Positions 1 to 9,531 are shown, counted from the first letter of the stretch. The stretch: DNA of 64,000 bases from Peptococcaceae bacterium 1198_IL3148 (GCA_036763105.1 JBAIYS010000012.1:38850-102849), one strand, 5' to 3'. Made by a program: numbers and translations. Notes: generated from the sequence alone by a model not told the origin.

Positions 1-203
1 GTAAGCGTGAATTCCGTAAACTTTGGATTGCACGGATTAACGCAGCTGCTCGCAACAATGGCATTAACTACAGCACCTTAATGAACGGCTTGAAAAAAGC
101 CGGTGTAGAAGTTAACCGTAAAATGCTTGCGGATTTGGCTGTTAACGATGCTAACGCTTTTACCAAACTGGTAGAAGTGGCCAAAGGTCAAATCAATAAA
201 TAA
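1..203 (+). CDS. rplT: 50S ribosomal protein L20, C-terminal part
   Basis: The reading frame from position 3 encodes 66 residues beginning [17 protein letters not shown] and ending in a TAA at 201-203. This is the conserved C-terminal part of L20, with the typical [20 protein letters not shown] segment. L20 binds 23S rRNA early in 50S assembly. The 5' end lies outside the window, so start and regulation cannot be seen. A hairpin follows directly, and the next gene is unrelated in function. Confidence 0.93.
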   Translation, partial: KREFRKLWIARINAAARNNGINYSTLMNGLKKAGVEVNRKMLADLAVNDANAFTKLVEVAKGQINK

Positions 204-212
204 GTTAGATGT

Positions 213-240
213 AAAGGCATGGGTATATCCCCATGCCTTT
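213..240 (+). terminator. Hairpin after rplT
   Basis: AAAGGCATGGG and CCCATGCCTTT form an 11-bp stem around a short AT loop, ten bases after the rplT stop. The U-tract is weak, so some read-through into ktrA is possible. Confidence 0.65.
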
Positions 241-260
241 AGTATATAGGGGGGAAGAGC

Positions 261-917
261 TTGAAAACCTTTGCTGTGATCGGACTAGGGCGTTTTGGTT
301 CCAGCCTGGCGATGACTCTCTCACGGATGGGACATGAAGTTTTGGCCATCGATCAAGATGAAGATAAAGTAGAGGATATCATAGAGTATGTCACCCATGC
401 TGTGCAGGCTGATGCTAAGGACGAACAAACACTGAAGGATTTGGGAATCAGAAACTTTGACGCTGTGGTGGTGGCCATAGGCCAAGATATGCAAACCAGT
501 ATTTTAATAACGGTGACCCTTAAGGAAATGAATGTGCCCAACGTGGTGGCTAAAGCCCAGACTGAACTGCATGGTAAAGTGCTGAGCCGGATCGGTGCCG
601 ACAAGGTGGTCTTTCCCGAGAGGGATATGGGTGAGCGGGTTGCCCGGGCATTGGTATCGAAAAACATTATGGAACAAATTAATTTATCCCCTGAATATAG
701 CATTGTTGAATTTGCCGCACCGGAAGGTTTTATTGGAAAAAACTTACAACAGTTGGCCTTTCGCCGGGAATTTGGGGTCAACATTTTGGCAATTCGCCGA
801 GATGATGATATTATTATATCCCCAGGTGCCAATACCGAAATTCAGAGTAACGATGTATTGGTGGCCATCGGTCGTAACAAGTATTTAGAAAAGTTCACAT
901 CTGTAGAGGCCCAGTAA
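261..917 (+). CDS. ktrA: KtrA/TrkA-type potassium transport regulatory subunit
   Basis: A 218-residue protein with an N-terminal RCK Rossmann fold (GLGRFG nucleotide-binding loop at residues 8-13, acidic IDQDEDK segment at the end of the second strand) and a C-terminal RCK_C/TrkA_C domain from about residue 135. KtrA proteins are cytosolic rings that bind ATP/ADP and c-di-AMP and gate a KtrB-type K+ channel. Length matches the family. The start is TTG, preceded by a G-rich Shine-Dalgarno site at 249-254. No ktrB is adjacent, so the membrane partner must be elsewhere. The next gene starts 25 bp downstream and may be co-transcribed. Confidence 0.9.
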   Translation: MKTFAVIGLGRFGSSLAMTLSRMGHEVLAIDQDEDKVEDIIEYVTHAVQADAKDEQTLKDLGIRNFDAVVVAIGQDMQTSILITVTLKEMNVPNVVAKAQTELHGKVLSRIGADKVVFPERDMGERVARALVSKNIMEQINLSPEYSIVEFAAPEGFIGKNLQQLAFRREFGVNILAIRRDDDIIISPGANTEIQSNDVLVAIGRNKYLEKFTSVEAQ

Positions 918-942
918 TTGACTGAGTGAACGGAGATTGGTA

Positions 943-1743
943 ATGGAAATTCAAAGGAATAATCCCAAAATTAAATATTTGCGCAAGTTATCCCGCCGGC
1001 AGTTTCGGCAGAAGGAAGGTAAATTTTTTATTGAGGGTATCCGTTTTGTGGAAGAACTTTTGCAATCCGGCTGGCCGGTGGATGCACTTTTTTATACTGT
1101 TAAGCTGACAGAAAGTCCGCGGGGGGCTGAACTTTTGGCTAAGGCGCAACAACAGAATATTGACTGTTGGCAAATCGGTGCCGATACGTTAAAGGAAGTG
1201 ACTGCTACCGATAATCCCCAGGGGGTGCTGGCACAATTGGCAATGCCTCGCCATCAGTTGGCTGACATGATGTGCGCTACCATCAAACCTTTGGTGGTTT
1301 TGGTGGATGGGGTCCAAGACCCGGGAAATTTAGGGACTATCATCCGTACCGCTGATGCCATGGGGGTTTCCGGGGTGGTTCTGCTTAAAGGAACGGCGGA
1401 TTTGTACAACCCCAAAACTTTGCGGGCCACCATGGGTTCGATATTTCATTTGCCCATTATAGTGGCGGCAGAGGTGGATGAGGTGATGGATTTTTTGCAA
1501 GCCAACAACATTAAGTTGGCGGTGGGAGACCCCCACGCTGATGTGGCAGTGCATGAAATAGATTTCACAAAGCCGATGGCGATAGTGGTGGGCAATGAAG
1601 CCAATGGGCCGACGTTGACCACAGTATCCCGGGCGGAAATCAAAGCCACCATTCCTATGCCGGGCAATGCCGAATCGTTGAATGCTGCGGTTGCCTGTTC
1701 AATTATGTTGTATGAAGCCATTAGGCAGAGATTAGTATTGTAA
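943..1743 (+). CDS. TrmH/SpoU-family RNA 2'-O-ribose methyltransferase
   Basis: A SPOUT-class methyltransferase of 266 residues that should use S-adenosylmethionine to methylate a ribose 2'-OH in rRNA or tRNA. An N-terminal substrate-binding domain is followed by the SPOUT knot: motif 1 near residues 120-140 (DGVQDPGNLGTIIRTADA), motif 2 VVGNEANG, and motif 3 IPMPGNAESLNAAVACSI. ATG at 943 was chosen because GGAG at 932-935 lies 7 bases upstream; an in-frame TTG at 937 is too close to it. A related gene (ysgA) precedes pheST in Bacillus, and the same order is seen here. The exact target nucleotide is not known. Confidence 0.92.
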   Translation: MEIQRNNPKIKYLRKLSRRQFRQKEGKFFIEGIRFVEELLQSGWPVDALFYTVKLTESPRGAELLAKAQQQNIDCWQIGADTLKEVTATDNPQGVLAQLAMPRHQLADMMCATIKPLVVLVDGVQDPGNLGTIIRTADAMGVSGVVLLKGTADLYNPKTLRATMGSIFHLPIIVAAEVDEVMDFLQANNIKLAVGDPHADVAVHEIDFTKPMAIVVGNEANGPTLTTVSRAEIKATIPMPGNAESLNAAVACSIMLYEAIRQRLVL

Positions 1744-1791
1744 ATCACTGAATTAATTGTTAAGAATGGAACAAATTATCTGTAAATTAAC

Positions 1792-1821
1792 TTGTTCTCA
1801 CATGGAGCTCTGTGGTATAAT
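1792..1821 (+). promoter_or_regulatory. Candidate sigma-A promoter for the yqzL-like gene
   Basis: TTGTTC at 1792-1797 and TATAAT at 1816-1821 are separated by 18 bases. Transcription should start near 1828, about 30 bases before the small gene at 1859. Confidence 0.55.
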
Positions 1822-1858
1822 CGAAAGCAGGAAAATACTGAGGAAAGGTTGTGTGGCA

Positions 1859-1951
1859 ATGATTTTAACTGCAGAATTTTTTTGGAAAATGTTTGAAGCA
1901 ACCGGATCCGTCAGAGCTTACATGTTATATAAAAAGATGGTTGTTCATTAA
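1859..1951 (+). CDS. yqzL: YqzL-like small protein (30 aa)
   Basis: A 30-residue peptide, MILTAEFFWKMFEATGSV followed by RAYMLYKKMVVH. The pattern FW-K-F--TGS-xAY-LYK matches what I know of the YqzL family, small proteins of unknown function in spore-forming Firmicutes. AGGAAAGG at 1841-1848 is a good ribosome-binding site about 10 bases upstream, and a TATAAT promoter lies just before it. The frame could extend upstream to 1757, but that part has no family resemblance and would bypass the promoter. Very easy to miss because of its size. Confidence 0.7.
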   Translation: MILTAEFFWKMFEATGSVRAYMLYKKMVVH

Positions 1952-1970
1952 GTTTCACTAAACATATAAC
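1941..1970 (+). promoter_or_regulatory. Candidate promoter for the pheS leader RNA
   Basis: TTGTTC at 1941-1946 and TATAAC at 1965-1970 with an 18-base spacer. The -35 lies over the end of the yqzL-like gene. It would start an RNA near 1977 that runs into the structured leader before pheS. Confidence 0.45.
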
Positions 1971-1976
1971 TAATGT

Positions 1977-2133
1977 ACTAAAGTTACCTAACAATAGGTT
2001 GCGGTATGACCTGTTGTTCCAGCACTAATGGAATTGGTGGTTCATGCTTGAAGAGACTGTTTACGTAAGACAATGAATAGGGTTTGTGCCACGGGGTTAA
2101 ATCCGTCTCTGTTTCAGGGCGGATTTTTTTGTT
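1977..2133 (+). promoter_or_regulatory. Structured leader with intrinsic terminator upstream of pheS (T-box-like, degenerate)
   Basis: This stretch holds no gene but several nested hairpins: AACAATAGGT/ACCTGTTGTT (10 bp), CACTAAT/ATTGGTG, and TGTTT/AGACA. It ends in a strong terminator, AAATCCG plus TCTCTG against CAGGG plus CGGATTT, at 2099-2126 followed by a T-run. Upstream of the terminator, AGGGTTTGTGCCACGGGG resembles the T-box consensus (AGGGTGGNACCGCG) but the tRNA-binding UGGN is not intact. ACGG at 2091-2094 can pair with CCGT at 2103-2106, which would disrupt the terminator. TTC followed by A at 2041-2044 could be a phenylalanine specifier. This suggests attenuation of pheST, possibly a divergent T-box; an independent small RNA is the alternative. 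Confidence 0.5.
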
Positions 2134-2202
2134 TTTCTGTTAATAATGGTGTAAAATGGTTTAGTATGAATAACTTTGTTGAATAAGCATGGAGGTAGGG
2201 TT

Positions 2203-3225
2203 ATGGAAGAAAAATTGAAAAGCCTTGCTGCCGAAGCTAAACAAGAGTTGGCTCAGGCAACTACATTAAATGAATTAAGTAACCTGCGGGTTAAATATTT
2301 AGGCAAAAAGGGTGAATTGACATCTGTACTGCGGGGGATGGGAGCCCTTTCAGCGGAAGAACGTCCAAAAGTTGGTGCTCTGGCCAATGAAATTAGGTCT
2401 GAACTGGAAGTGCTGATTGCTGAGAGAAATAATGCGTTGAAAGAAGCAGAAAAGGAACAGCGGTTAGCCCAGGAAGTTATTGATGTGACATTACCGGGTA
2501 AACCGATGTTATCCGGCAATAAACATCCCCTTACCAAGGTGCAGGAAGAAATAGAGACCATCTTTTTAGGGATAGGTTTTAACATTGCCGAAGGTCCGGA
2601 AGTTGAAACCGATTACTATAATTTCGAGGCGTTAAACCTGCCTAAGGATCACCCCGCTCGGGATATGCAGGATACCTTTTTCATTAATCCAGAGGTGGTG
2701 CTGCGCACCCATACATCACCGGTGCAAGCTCGCACCATGGAAAAAATGGTGCCTGCCGTGCCAATTAAAATTATCGTGCCGGGTAGAGTTTATCGACGGG
2801 ATGACGACGCCACCCACTCACCAATGTTTACCCAAGTGGAAGGGTTAGCTGTGGACAAGCACATTACCTTTAGCGATTTAAAAGGGGTGTTAAGTTTATT
2901 TGCTAAGCAAATGTTTGGCCCAGACACCCGCACTCGGTTCCGTCCCAGCTATTTCCCCTTTACTGAACCCAGTGCTGAAATGGATATCTCCTGCGGTATC
3001 TGTAAAGGAAAAGGTTGTCGCGTATGCAGTAATACCGGTTGGTTAGAAATTCTAGGTTGCGGCATGGTGCACCCCAAGGTTTTGGAAATGTCCGGCTATA
3101 ACCCGGAAGAAGCCACCGGATTTGCCTTTGGTATGGGGATTGAGCGGATTGCCATGCTCAAATACGGTATTGATGACCTTAGGTTGTTCTATGATAATGA
3201 TTTGCGTTTCCTGGCTCAATTTTAA
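2203..3225 (+). CDS. pheS: Phenylalanine--tRNA ligase alpha subunit
   Basis: The 340-residue catalytic subunit of the heterotetrameric class II PheRS, charging tRNA-Phe in the cytoplasm. An N-terminal coiled coil (about residues 1-85) precedes the class II core with motif 2 ([18 protein letters not shown]) and motif 3 ([22 protein letters not shown]). A cysteine-rich insert, [12 protein letters not shown], is also present. ATG at 2203 was chosen because GGAGGTAGGG at 2191-2200 lies just before it; the upstream in-frame TTG at 2176 would place this site inside the gene. pheT follows after 30 bp, so the two are co-transcribed, probably under control of the leader at 1977-2133. Confidence 0.97.
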   Translation: MEEKLKSLAAEAKQELAQATTLNELSNLRVKYLGKKGELTSVLRGMGALSAEERPKVGALANEIRSELEVLIAERNNALKEAEKEQRLAQEVIDVTLPGKPMLSGNKHPLTKVQEEIETIFLGIGFNIAEGPEVETDYYNFEALNLPKDHPARDMQDTFFINPEVVLRTHTSPVQARTMEKMVPAVPIKIIVPGRVYRRDDDATHSPMFTQVEGLAVDKHITFSDLKGVLSLFAKQMFGPDTRTRFRPSYFPFTEPSAEMDISCGICKGKGCRVCSNTGWLEILGCGMVHPKVLEMSGYNPEEATGFAFGMGIERIAMLKYGIDDLRLFYDNDLRFLAQF

Positions 3226-3255
3226 TTATATAAGGTTATCAGGAGGGTACATATT

Positions 3256-5676
3256 ATGAAAGTTTCCTATAAATGGTTACAAGAATTTGTGGACGTCAAT
3301 ATTCCCCCACAGGAACTGGCTGACCGTTTAACGATGGCCGGTGTGGCGGTGGAAAACGTGCACTATTTAGGTGAAGGGATCACCAATGTGGTTACCGGAC
3401 AAATCCTGAAAATTGATCCCCATCCCAATGCGGATAAACTGGTGATTTGTCAGGTGACAACCGATGGCGAAGATCGCATCCAAATTGTTACTGGTGCCCA
3501 AAACGTACGGGAAGGGCATAAAATTCCAGTGGCTAAAGTGGGCGCCAAACTGCCCATCGGACTGACCATTAAAAAGAGCAAATTGCGTGGCGAACCTTCA
3601 AACGGCATGCTCTGTTCGGGGCAGGAACTGGGTATCGACACAAAGCTATTGCCTGCGGAACAACAGCATGGCATTATGATTCTGCCGGAAGACGCGCCAC
3701 TAAATGTGGATATTGTTGAATACCTGGGATTGGATGACTATATATTGGAGCTAGAGTTAACTCCTAACCGTGGTGACTGTTTGTCAATGCTGGGTGTGGC
3801 CAGAGAAGTGGCGGTGATGCTAGGTTTAGAAATGCGGTTGCCTGAGACCAATCCGGCGGAAAACGACACCGAGGTTAGTGGTTTAGCCAAGGTTGATATT
3901 GAAGCCGAAGACCTGTGCAACCGCTATGTGGTGCGGGTGGTGCAAGATGTAGAAATAGGGCCATCCCCGGCGTGGATGCAACAAAGATTGCGTGCAGCGG
4001 GAGTCAGACCCATTAACAATGTTGTGGATGTTACCAACTATGTGATGCTGGAGTTCGGTCAACCACTGCATGCCTTTGATTATGACAAGTTGACGGACCA
4101 TCACATTATTGTGCGCCGGGCTAAGGCCGATGAACCGCTGGTGACATTGGATGAAACCGAGCGCAAATTAACTGAAGATATGCTGGTAATTGCCGATCCC
4201 AATGGACCGGTGGCGGTGGCCGGTGTAATGGGTGGCTTGGAAAGTGAAGTCACTGCCAGCACTAAGAATGTTTTAATTGAATCAGCATTTTTTAATCCCG
4301 TCAGTGTGCGACGGACAGCTAAGGCACTGAATATGCGTTCAGAAGCGTCGGCGCGGTTTGAGAAAACCATTGATATTGGCGGTTGTGTGCGGGCTGCTGA
4401 TAGAGCGGCGCTGTTAATGCAACAGTTGGGTGGCGGCCAAGTGGTTAAAGGGGTAATTGACAATTATCCGCACTCCACCATTGAAAAAACAGTAACTTTA
4501 AGGCCGGAAAGAGTAGAATATCTGCTGGGCATTAAGATTGAAAAACAGCATATTATAGACATGTTGTCGGCGCTGCAATTTAAGGTGCAGCCTGAAGGTG
4601 CTGAGTTGCTGGTGACCATACCAACTTTCCGCCCAGACATCAGCCTTGAGGCGGACCTGGTGGAAGAGGTGGCCCGGATTTACGGCTATAACAATATTCC
4701 AAACACCTTAATTTATGGACCGACAACCCAAGGGAAGCGCGATTTTAACCAACAATTGGTGCATGACATAAGAAATATTCTGGTGGGCTGTGGCCTTTAT
4801 GAAGTGGTAACCTATGGGTTTGTTAGCCCCAAAGCTTTTGATCTAATGAATTTACCGGCTGACAGTAAATTTAGAAATGTGGTTAAAATCCAGAACCCAC
4901 TGAGCGAAGAACAATCTGTGATGCGCACAGTGCCGGTGCCCAATCTGCTGGAAGTGTTAGAAAGAAACCATAATCGCCAAGTGCAAAACGGGTCGATTTT
5001 TGAAATTGGCCGAGTCTTTTATCCCCAAGTGGGACAAGTGCTGCCGGAAGAAAGGTTGACTTTGGCTCTGGCCTTCTCTGGCTACACCGAAAAGAGTTGG
5101 AATGCTCCGGCTCAACCGATGGATTTTTACTATGCCAAAGGTGTACTAGAAACCCTGCTTAATAAAATTGGCCTCAAAGAGGTTCAATTTGTGCGGCATA
5201 CCGATCCTAGTTTCCACCCGGGGCGCACTGCGGCCATTGAAGTTAATGGGAAGATGTTGGGCGTATTGGGTGAGTTGCATCCCAATGTCATAGAAAACTA
5301 TAACCTGCCCCATCGGGCAGTGGCTTGTAAAATTGACCTGACAGATTTGATGGCCATTGAACTGGAGTTGCCTCAATATCAAGCGCTACCTAAGTTCCCG
5401 GCAGTGGACCGCGATTTGGCTTTGGTGGTTAAACAGGATGTGGCCACCAAAGATATGGTGGATACCATTACCAATACCAGTGGCGCCCTTTTAAAACAAG
5501 TTAAAGTTTTTGATGTTTACCAGGGCGCCCAAGTACAGGACGGATATAAGAGTCAAGCCTTTTCACTGTTATTCCAAGCACCGGATCGCACCTTGACCGA
5601 TGAAGAGGTAACCAAGCAAATGATTAAAATCTTCAAGGCTTTAAGCGAAAAATTTGCAGCAGAATTGCGTAGTTAG
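3256..5676 (+). CDS. pheT: Phenylalanine--tRNA ligase beta subunit
   Basis: The 806-residue beta subunit with the full domain set: an EMAP-II-like tRNA-binding domain (about residues 40-155), the B3/B4 editing domain, B5, a catalytic-like core, and a C-terminal FDX-ACB anticodon-binding domain ending TKQMIKIFKALSEKF. It binds tRNA-Phe and edits mischarged tyrosine. The start is ATG with an AGGAGGG site about 10 bases upstream. Length and order after pheS are normal. Confidence 0.97.
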   Translation: MKVSYKWLQEFVDVNIPPQELADRLTMAGVAVENVHYLGEGITNVVTGQILKIDPHPNADKLVICQVTTDGEDRIQIVTGAQNVREGHKIPVAKVGAKLPIGLTIKKSKLRGEPSNGMLCSGQELGIDTKLLPAEQQHGIMILPEDAPLNVDIVEYLGLDDYILELELTPNRGDCLSMLGVAREVAVMLGLEMRLPETNPAENDTEVSGLAKVDIEAEDLCNRYVVRVVQDVEIGPSPAWMQQRLRAAGVRPINNVVDVTNYVMLEFGQPLHAFDYDKLTDHHIIVRRAKADEPLVTLDETERKLTEDMLVIADPNGPVAVAGVMGGLESEVTASTKNVLIESAFFNPVSVRRTAKALNMRSEASARFEKTIDIGGCVRAADRAALLMQQLGGGQVVKGVIDNYPHSTIEKTVTLRPERVEYLLGIKIEKQHIIDMLSALQFKVQPEGAELLVTIPTFRPDISLEADLVEEVARIYGYNNIPNTLIYGPTTQGKRDFNQQLVHDIRNILVGCGLYEVVTYGFVSPKAFDLMNLPADSKFRNVVKIQNPLSEEQSVMRTVPVPNLLEVLERNHNRQVQNGSIFEIGRVFYPQVGQVLPEERLTLALAFSGYTEKSWNAPAQPMDFYYAKGVLETLLNKIGLKEVQFVRHTDPSFHPGRTAAIEVNGKMLGVLGELHPNVIENYNLPHRAVACKIDLTDLMAIELELPQYQALPKFPAVDRDLALVVKQDVATKDMVDTITNTSGALLKQVKVFDVYQGAQVQDGYKSQAFSLLFQAPDRTLTDEEVTKQMIKIFKALSEKFAAELRS

Positions 5677-5733
5677 CAGGAATTTACCATATAATGACGA
5701 ATAGATGCTTAAAACGGTGGAGGAGGAACCCAG

Positions 5734-6006
5734 ATGTCCGGTCAAAAGGCCCGGGTTGAAGTGGAAATATGTGGGGATAAGTTTACCATTAAGGGTGATG
5801 AATCACCTGAACATATAGAGATGGTGGCAAATTATGTGGACCGTAAGGTGAAACAATTGGTCAACATTAACCCTAAACTTACCACAACCAATGCGGCAAT
5901 TCTGGCAGCTATCAATATTGCCGATGAACTCAGTAAACTGCAAGCAGATTACGATAACTTGCTGGAAATGATGGATACCTTGGATGCCGATGCCGAGAAA
6001 AAGTAA
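5734..6006 (+). CDS. zapA: Cell division protein ZapA
   Basis: A 90-residue ZapA with the N-terminal fold (RVEVEICGDKFTIKGDESPEHIEMVANYVDRKV) and a C-terminal coiled coil (IADELSKLQADYDNLLEMMDTL). ZapA tetramers cross-link FtsZ filaments at midcell. GGAGGAGG lies 8 bases before the ATG. In Bacillus the neighbourhood is pheST-rnhC-zapA-yshB-polX; here rnhC and the cvpA-like yshB are missing. A strong terminator follows. Confidence 0.92.
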   Translation: MSGQKARVEVEICGDKFTIKGDESPEHIEMVANYVDRKVKQLVNINPKLTTTNAAILAAINIADELSKLQADYDNLLEMMDTLDADAEKK

Positions 6007-6020
6007 TCTAAACGCTAAAA

Positions 6021-6058
6021 AAACACTCATGGACGATCACTTCATGAGTGTTTCTTTT
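6021..6058 (+). terminator. Terminator after zapA
   Basis: AAACACTCATG at 6021-6031 pairs with CATGAGTGTTT at 6043-6053, followed by a T-rich stretch. It separates pheST-zapA from polX. Confidence 0.88.
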
Positions 6059-6161
6059 GCTTTTCAAAATATATTCACCGCTGCATGGCTAGAGCCTGCA
6101 GGTTCGGGGAAAAATGAATAGGTGATAGAACAAGAACAATTGTTATGGGAGCAGTGGTTTG

Positions 6162-7871
6162 ATGAAAAACATTGAAATAGCTTGGGTCTTTAATGAAATG
6201 GCGGACCTATTGGAAATAAAGGGTGCAGATTTTTTTAAAGTGAAGGCGTATCGCAACGGGGCCAAAACCATTATGCGCCTGGAAAAACCAGTGGCAGAAT
6301 TGGTTGCCAACGGTACTTTTAGCAAACTGCCCGGCATTGGCAAAGCAATAACTGATAAAACTAAAGAATTATTGGAAACGGGAACTTGCAAAGCACACCA
6401 AGAATTGCTGGCGGAAATACCGCGGGGAGTGTTGGAGATTCGCGCTTTGCCCGGCATCGGCCCTAAAAAGGCGCGACTGATTTTTGAAAAACTGGGCATA
6501 GCTTCGCTGGCCGAACTGGAAGTGGCAGCTAATAAAAGGGAAATAAGAAAGCTGCCCGGCATGAGTGCTAAGTCTGAATATGACATTGCCCGCAACATCA
6601 ATGTATTCAGAAACGGTACTGATAAGGTAATATTGGGGTTTGCTCGGGATTTAGGGATAGAATTACGGGAGTTTTTGCTGTCATTGCCGGGGGTAAAAAA
6701 TGTTGAATTTGCCGGTAGCACCAGGCGTTGGAAAGAAACAGTGCGGGATTTGGATATGGTGGCAGCAACGGAGGATGTACCGGAGCTGATTGATGCCTTA
6801 ATCACCCACCCCAAAGTCACTAAGGTGTTGGAAAGGGAAGAAAACCGGGTCAGAGTGATGACCTTTTGGGGAGTGCCGGTGGATTTAACGGTGGTAACGC
6901 CGGATCGCTTCATTACCACTTGGCACCGCAGCACCGGCAGTAAAAAACATTATCAACACTTACAACGCATTGCCGAACAAAAGAACTTTCAGTTGAGTCA
7001 TAAATATATTAAGGATGCGGCCGGACAACCACTGCCGGTGGAGAGTGAAGCTGATATTTATCAGGCACTGGGGATGACATATGTCCCGGCCGAGCTGCGG
7101 GAAGATAACGGAGAGATTGAAGCCGCCCAGCAACATGCTTTACCCAACTTAGTGGCAGTGAGCGATATTAAAGGGGATTTACATACCCACACCCATTGGA
7201 GTGATGCTGCCCTTTCCATAGAGGAAATGGTGGCCGGTGCTAAGGAAAGGGGTTACTCATACTTGGCCATTACCGATCACTCCGGTTCATTAAAAATAGC
7301 CAACGGCCTTAATGTCGAAAGGTTACATAAGCAAGGTAAAGAAATTGACAAGTTAAATGAGCAACAGCAAGATTTCACCATATTAAAGGGTGTAGAGTGT
7401 GATATTCTAGCTGATGGCAGTTTGGATCATCACGATGATATATTGCGGGACTTAGATGTGGTGGTGGCCTCGGTACACTCGGCCTTTAAACAGGATAAAG
7501 AAACCATGACCAATCGCATTGTCTCGGCCATTGAACATGAACATGTGGACATTATTGGCCATGTCAGCGGACGTTTGCTGGGCAGAAGGGAAGGTTATGA
7601 ATTGGATATTGACCGGGTGTTGGAGGCGGCAGCCAAGTATAACACTATACTGGAGATCAATGCTTCCCCCGACCGCTTGGATTTAAGTGAAGAAAATGCC
7701 CGCAAAGCTAAGGAAATGGGAATCAGGATTGCTATTAATACCGATGCCCATGACTTGAAGCGATTAAACGAAATGGAGTATGGCGTATCGGTGGCCCGGC
7801 GGGCTTGGTTGACAAAGGATGATATTATCAATACCAAGGATGTAGATCAATTGTTAAAGGAATTAAGATAA
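6162..7871 (+). CDS. polX: DNA polymerase/3'-5' exonuclease PolX
   Basis: A 569-residue bacterial PolX. The order is helix-hairpin-helix motifs (LPGIGKAI and LPGIGPKKA), the family X polymerase core with [16 protein letters not shown] carrying the catalytic aspartates, then a C-terminal PHP domain starting with [12 protein letters not shown] and carrying further metal ligands (ITDH, ASVHSAF, NTDAHD). It fills gaps and trims 3' ends in base-excision repair. ATG at 6162 is preferred; a TTG immediately before it (6159) is possible because GGGAG sits at 6147-6151. Its TAA overlaps the ATG of the DNA glycosylase by one base, indicating coupling of two repair genes. Confidence 0.96.
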   Translation: MKNIEIAWVFNEMADLLEIKGADFFKVKAYRNGAKTIMRLEKPVAELVANGTFSKLPGIGKAITDKTKELLETGTCKAHQELLAEIPRGVLEIRALPGIGPKKARLIFEKLGIASLAELEVAANKREIRKLPGMSAKSEYDIARNINVFRNGTDKVILGFARDLGIELREFLLSLPGVKNVEFAGSTRRWKETVRDLDMVAATEDVPELIDALITHPKVTKVLEREENRVRVMTFWGVPVDLTVVTPDRFITTWHRSTGSKKHYQHLQRIAEQKNFQLSHKYIKDAAGQPLPVESEADIYQALGMTYVPAELREDNGEIEAAQQHALPNLVAVSDIKGDLHTHTHWSDAALSIEEMVAGAKERGYSYLAITDHSGSLKIANGLNVERLHKQGKEIDKLNEQQQDFTILKGVECDILADGSLDHHDDILRDLDVVVASVHSAFKQDKETMTNRIVSAIEHEHVDIIGHVSGRLLGRREGYELDIDRVLEAAAKYNTILEINASPDRLDLSEENARKAKEMGIRIAINTDAHDLKRLNEMEYGVSVARRAWLTKDDIINTKDVDQLLKELR

Positions 7872-8455
7872 TGTTTGGTTTTAGCCAACCATTAGACACA
7901 AATTTTTACCAGCGCGATACCGTCCAAGTGGCTAAAGAGTTGTTGGGCTGCAAGTTGGTACACTGCAGTCCCTCAGGCATAACCGTTGGCATAATTGTAG
8001 AGACCGAAGCATATATGCAAATTGGTGACCCCGCCTGTCATGCCAGTCGAGGCATGACCAAAAGAAACCAAGTGATGTTTGGTCCGCCGGGCAAGGCTTA
8101 CGTCTATTTTACCTATGGCATGCATTACTGTTTTAATGTAGTCACCAACGATGAAGGAGTAGGGGACGCCGTTTTGATTCGCGCCCTAGAGCCAGTTGAT
8201 GGTATTGAGTTAATGCAACATCGCAGGCAAAGGGAACGCCTATGGGATCTATGTTCCGGTCCAGCCAAACTGGTGCAAGCCATGGGTATTACCAAAGAAC
8301 ACAACGGCTCTGACCTAACCCAAGGACCGATAACCATCTATGCCGGACACAGGGTAAAGGACATCGTCACCACCACCAGAATCGGCATCAAAGAAGGGGC
8401 AGAATTACCGCTACGGTTTTACATAGCGGGAAACAAATACATCTCAAAAAAGTAA
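7871..8455 (+). CDS. 3-methyladenine DNA glycosylase (MPG/AAG family)
   Basis: A 194-residue alkyladenine glycosylase that excises alkylated or deaminated purines to start base-excision repair. The fold is recognisable from [10 protein letters not shown], the catalytic [27 protein letters not shown] region (split here as [16 protein letters not shown] and [11 protein letters not shown]), and [18 protein letters not shown]. Its start ATG shares a base with the polX stop, so the two are translationally coupled and are a functional pair. Length is normal for bacterial members. Confidence 0.93.
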   Translation: MFGFSQPLDTNFYQRDTVQVAKELLGCKLVHCSPSGITVGIIVETEAYMQIGDPACHASRGMTKRNQVMFGPPGKAYVYFTYGMHYCFNVVTNDEGVGDAVLIRALEPVDGIELMQHRRQRERLWDLCSGPAKLVQAMGITKEHNGSDLTQGPITIYAGHRVKDIVTTTRIGIKEGAELPLRFYIAGNKYISKK

Positions 8456-8460
8456 CAGAG

Positions 8461-8537
8461 TTGAGCCCGCAAAACGGAATCCTTGTGTGTAATGAAAAAG
8501 TTATTGTTATAATTAATGTTACTTTCAAGCCCCTACG
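8461..8537. repeat. Possible decayed copy of the paired-palindrome repeat
   Basis: TTGAGCCCGCAAAACG at 8461-8476 and TCAAGCCCCTACGG at 8525-8538 resemble the two ends of the better preserved repeats at 14471 and 35735. The middle is not recognisable. A TATAAT-like box at 8508-8513 lies inside and could drive the next gene. Confidence 0.35.
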
Positions 8538-8580
8538 GAGAACATTGCAAGGGGAACATAAAATGTTGGAGGTTATTAAC

Positions 8581-9531
8581 ATGAAATTAAAAGAAATCTA
8601 CAACTTAGCAATTGAAATGGGCAAAAAGCACGACCCCAGAGGATTAGAACAGGTGGAAAAACTGCTGGCTAAAACCAAAGAACGCTACCAAGAACTTAAT
8701 GAAGAAGAAAAATCAGAATTTGATACCGATAAACTGTTTAACCCCTATAGTGACACCAGGGTACTGCTGGGTGACTTAGATTTAGAAGTGAAAAGAATAC
8801 TTACCGGTATCGACATGGAAGTGGGCGAAGTGGTGTTGGCTGATCGCCTATCAGAAAAGGGCCAAAAGATTGATCTGATCCTATCTCACCACCCTGAGGG
8901 TAAAGCCATGGCGGCTTTGTATGGTGTGATGCACATCCAGGAGGATGTATTACATAAGTTTGGCGTACCAATAAACGTGGCCGAAAGCATCATGTCATCA
9001 CGGATTAATGAAGTGCGCCGGGGAATGCTACCCCATAACCACAACCGCGCTGTGGACGCTGCCAAATTGTTGGGCTTTGCCTTCATGAGCATGCATACCC
9101 CGGCCGATAACATGGTGAATGATTACCTGCAAACTAAATTCGATCAACAGCGGCCAGAAACCCTGGGTGAAGTGGTTAAAATGCTAAAACAAGAACCAGA
9201 ATATGCCGAGGCAGTCCAATATAATGCCGGACCCACCATCGTTATTGGTACCAAGGATCGACGGGCTGGTAAAATCATGGTGGATATGACCGGTGGCACC
9301 AGTGGCTCTGAGGATGCCTATAACAAACTGCAAACCGCTGGCGTGGGCACTTTGGTGACCATGCACATCGGTGAAAAGCACCGCAAAGAGGCAGAAAAGA
9401 ACCATATCAATGTCATCATTGCCGGCCATATGGCAAGCGATTCGCTGGGTATGAACCTAATTCTGGATAAATTTGAAGAACAGGGAGTAGAAGTGTTGAC
9501 TACTTCCGGACTGCTCAGATACAAACGTTAA
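8581..9531 (+). CDS. NIF3-like (NGG1p-interacting factor 3) metal-binding protein
   Basis: A 316-residue protein with the DLILSHHPEG motif of NIF3/DUF34 proteins and a C-terminal part ending in VIIAGHMASDSLGMNLILDKFEEQGVEVL. The histidines and acidic residues of these motifs form the dinuclear metal site in related structures. Family members are hexameric and their cellular role is not settled. ATG at 8581 was chosen because GGAGG lies 10 bases upstream; the frame could extend to 8461 but that part overlaps repeat-like DNA. The family assignment is good, the function is unknown. Confidence 0.8.
   Translation: MKLKEIYNLAIEMGKKHDPRGLEQVEKLLAKTKERYQELNEEEKSEFDTDKLFNPYSDTRVLLGDLDLEVKRILTGIDMEVGEVVLADRLSEKGQKIDLILSHHPEGKAMAALYGVMHIQEDVLHKFGVPINVAESIMSSRINEVRRGMLPHNHNRAVDAAKLLGFAFMSMHTPADNMVNDYLQTKFDQQRPETLGEVVKMLKQEPEYAEAVQYNAGPTIVIGTKDRRAGKIMVDMTGGTSGSEDAYNKLQTAGVGTLVTMHIGEKHRKEAEKNHINVIIAGHMASDSLGMNLILDKFEEQGVEVLTTSGLLRYKR

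Noticed and set aside
2085..2133. A confident T-box call for the pheS leader
   Set aside because: The UGGN bulge is not intact, and stem I could not be drawn convincingly, so it is reported only as T-box-like.
6101..6120. Sigma-F promoter-like GGGGAAAAATG before polX
   Set aside because: The upstream element is poor, and there is no reason to expect forespore expression of polX.
6143..6934. Long minus-strand frame (263 codons) opposite polX
   Set aside because: It mirrors the codons of polX, which has full family similarity; the antisense translation is serine/threonine-rich shadow sequence.
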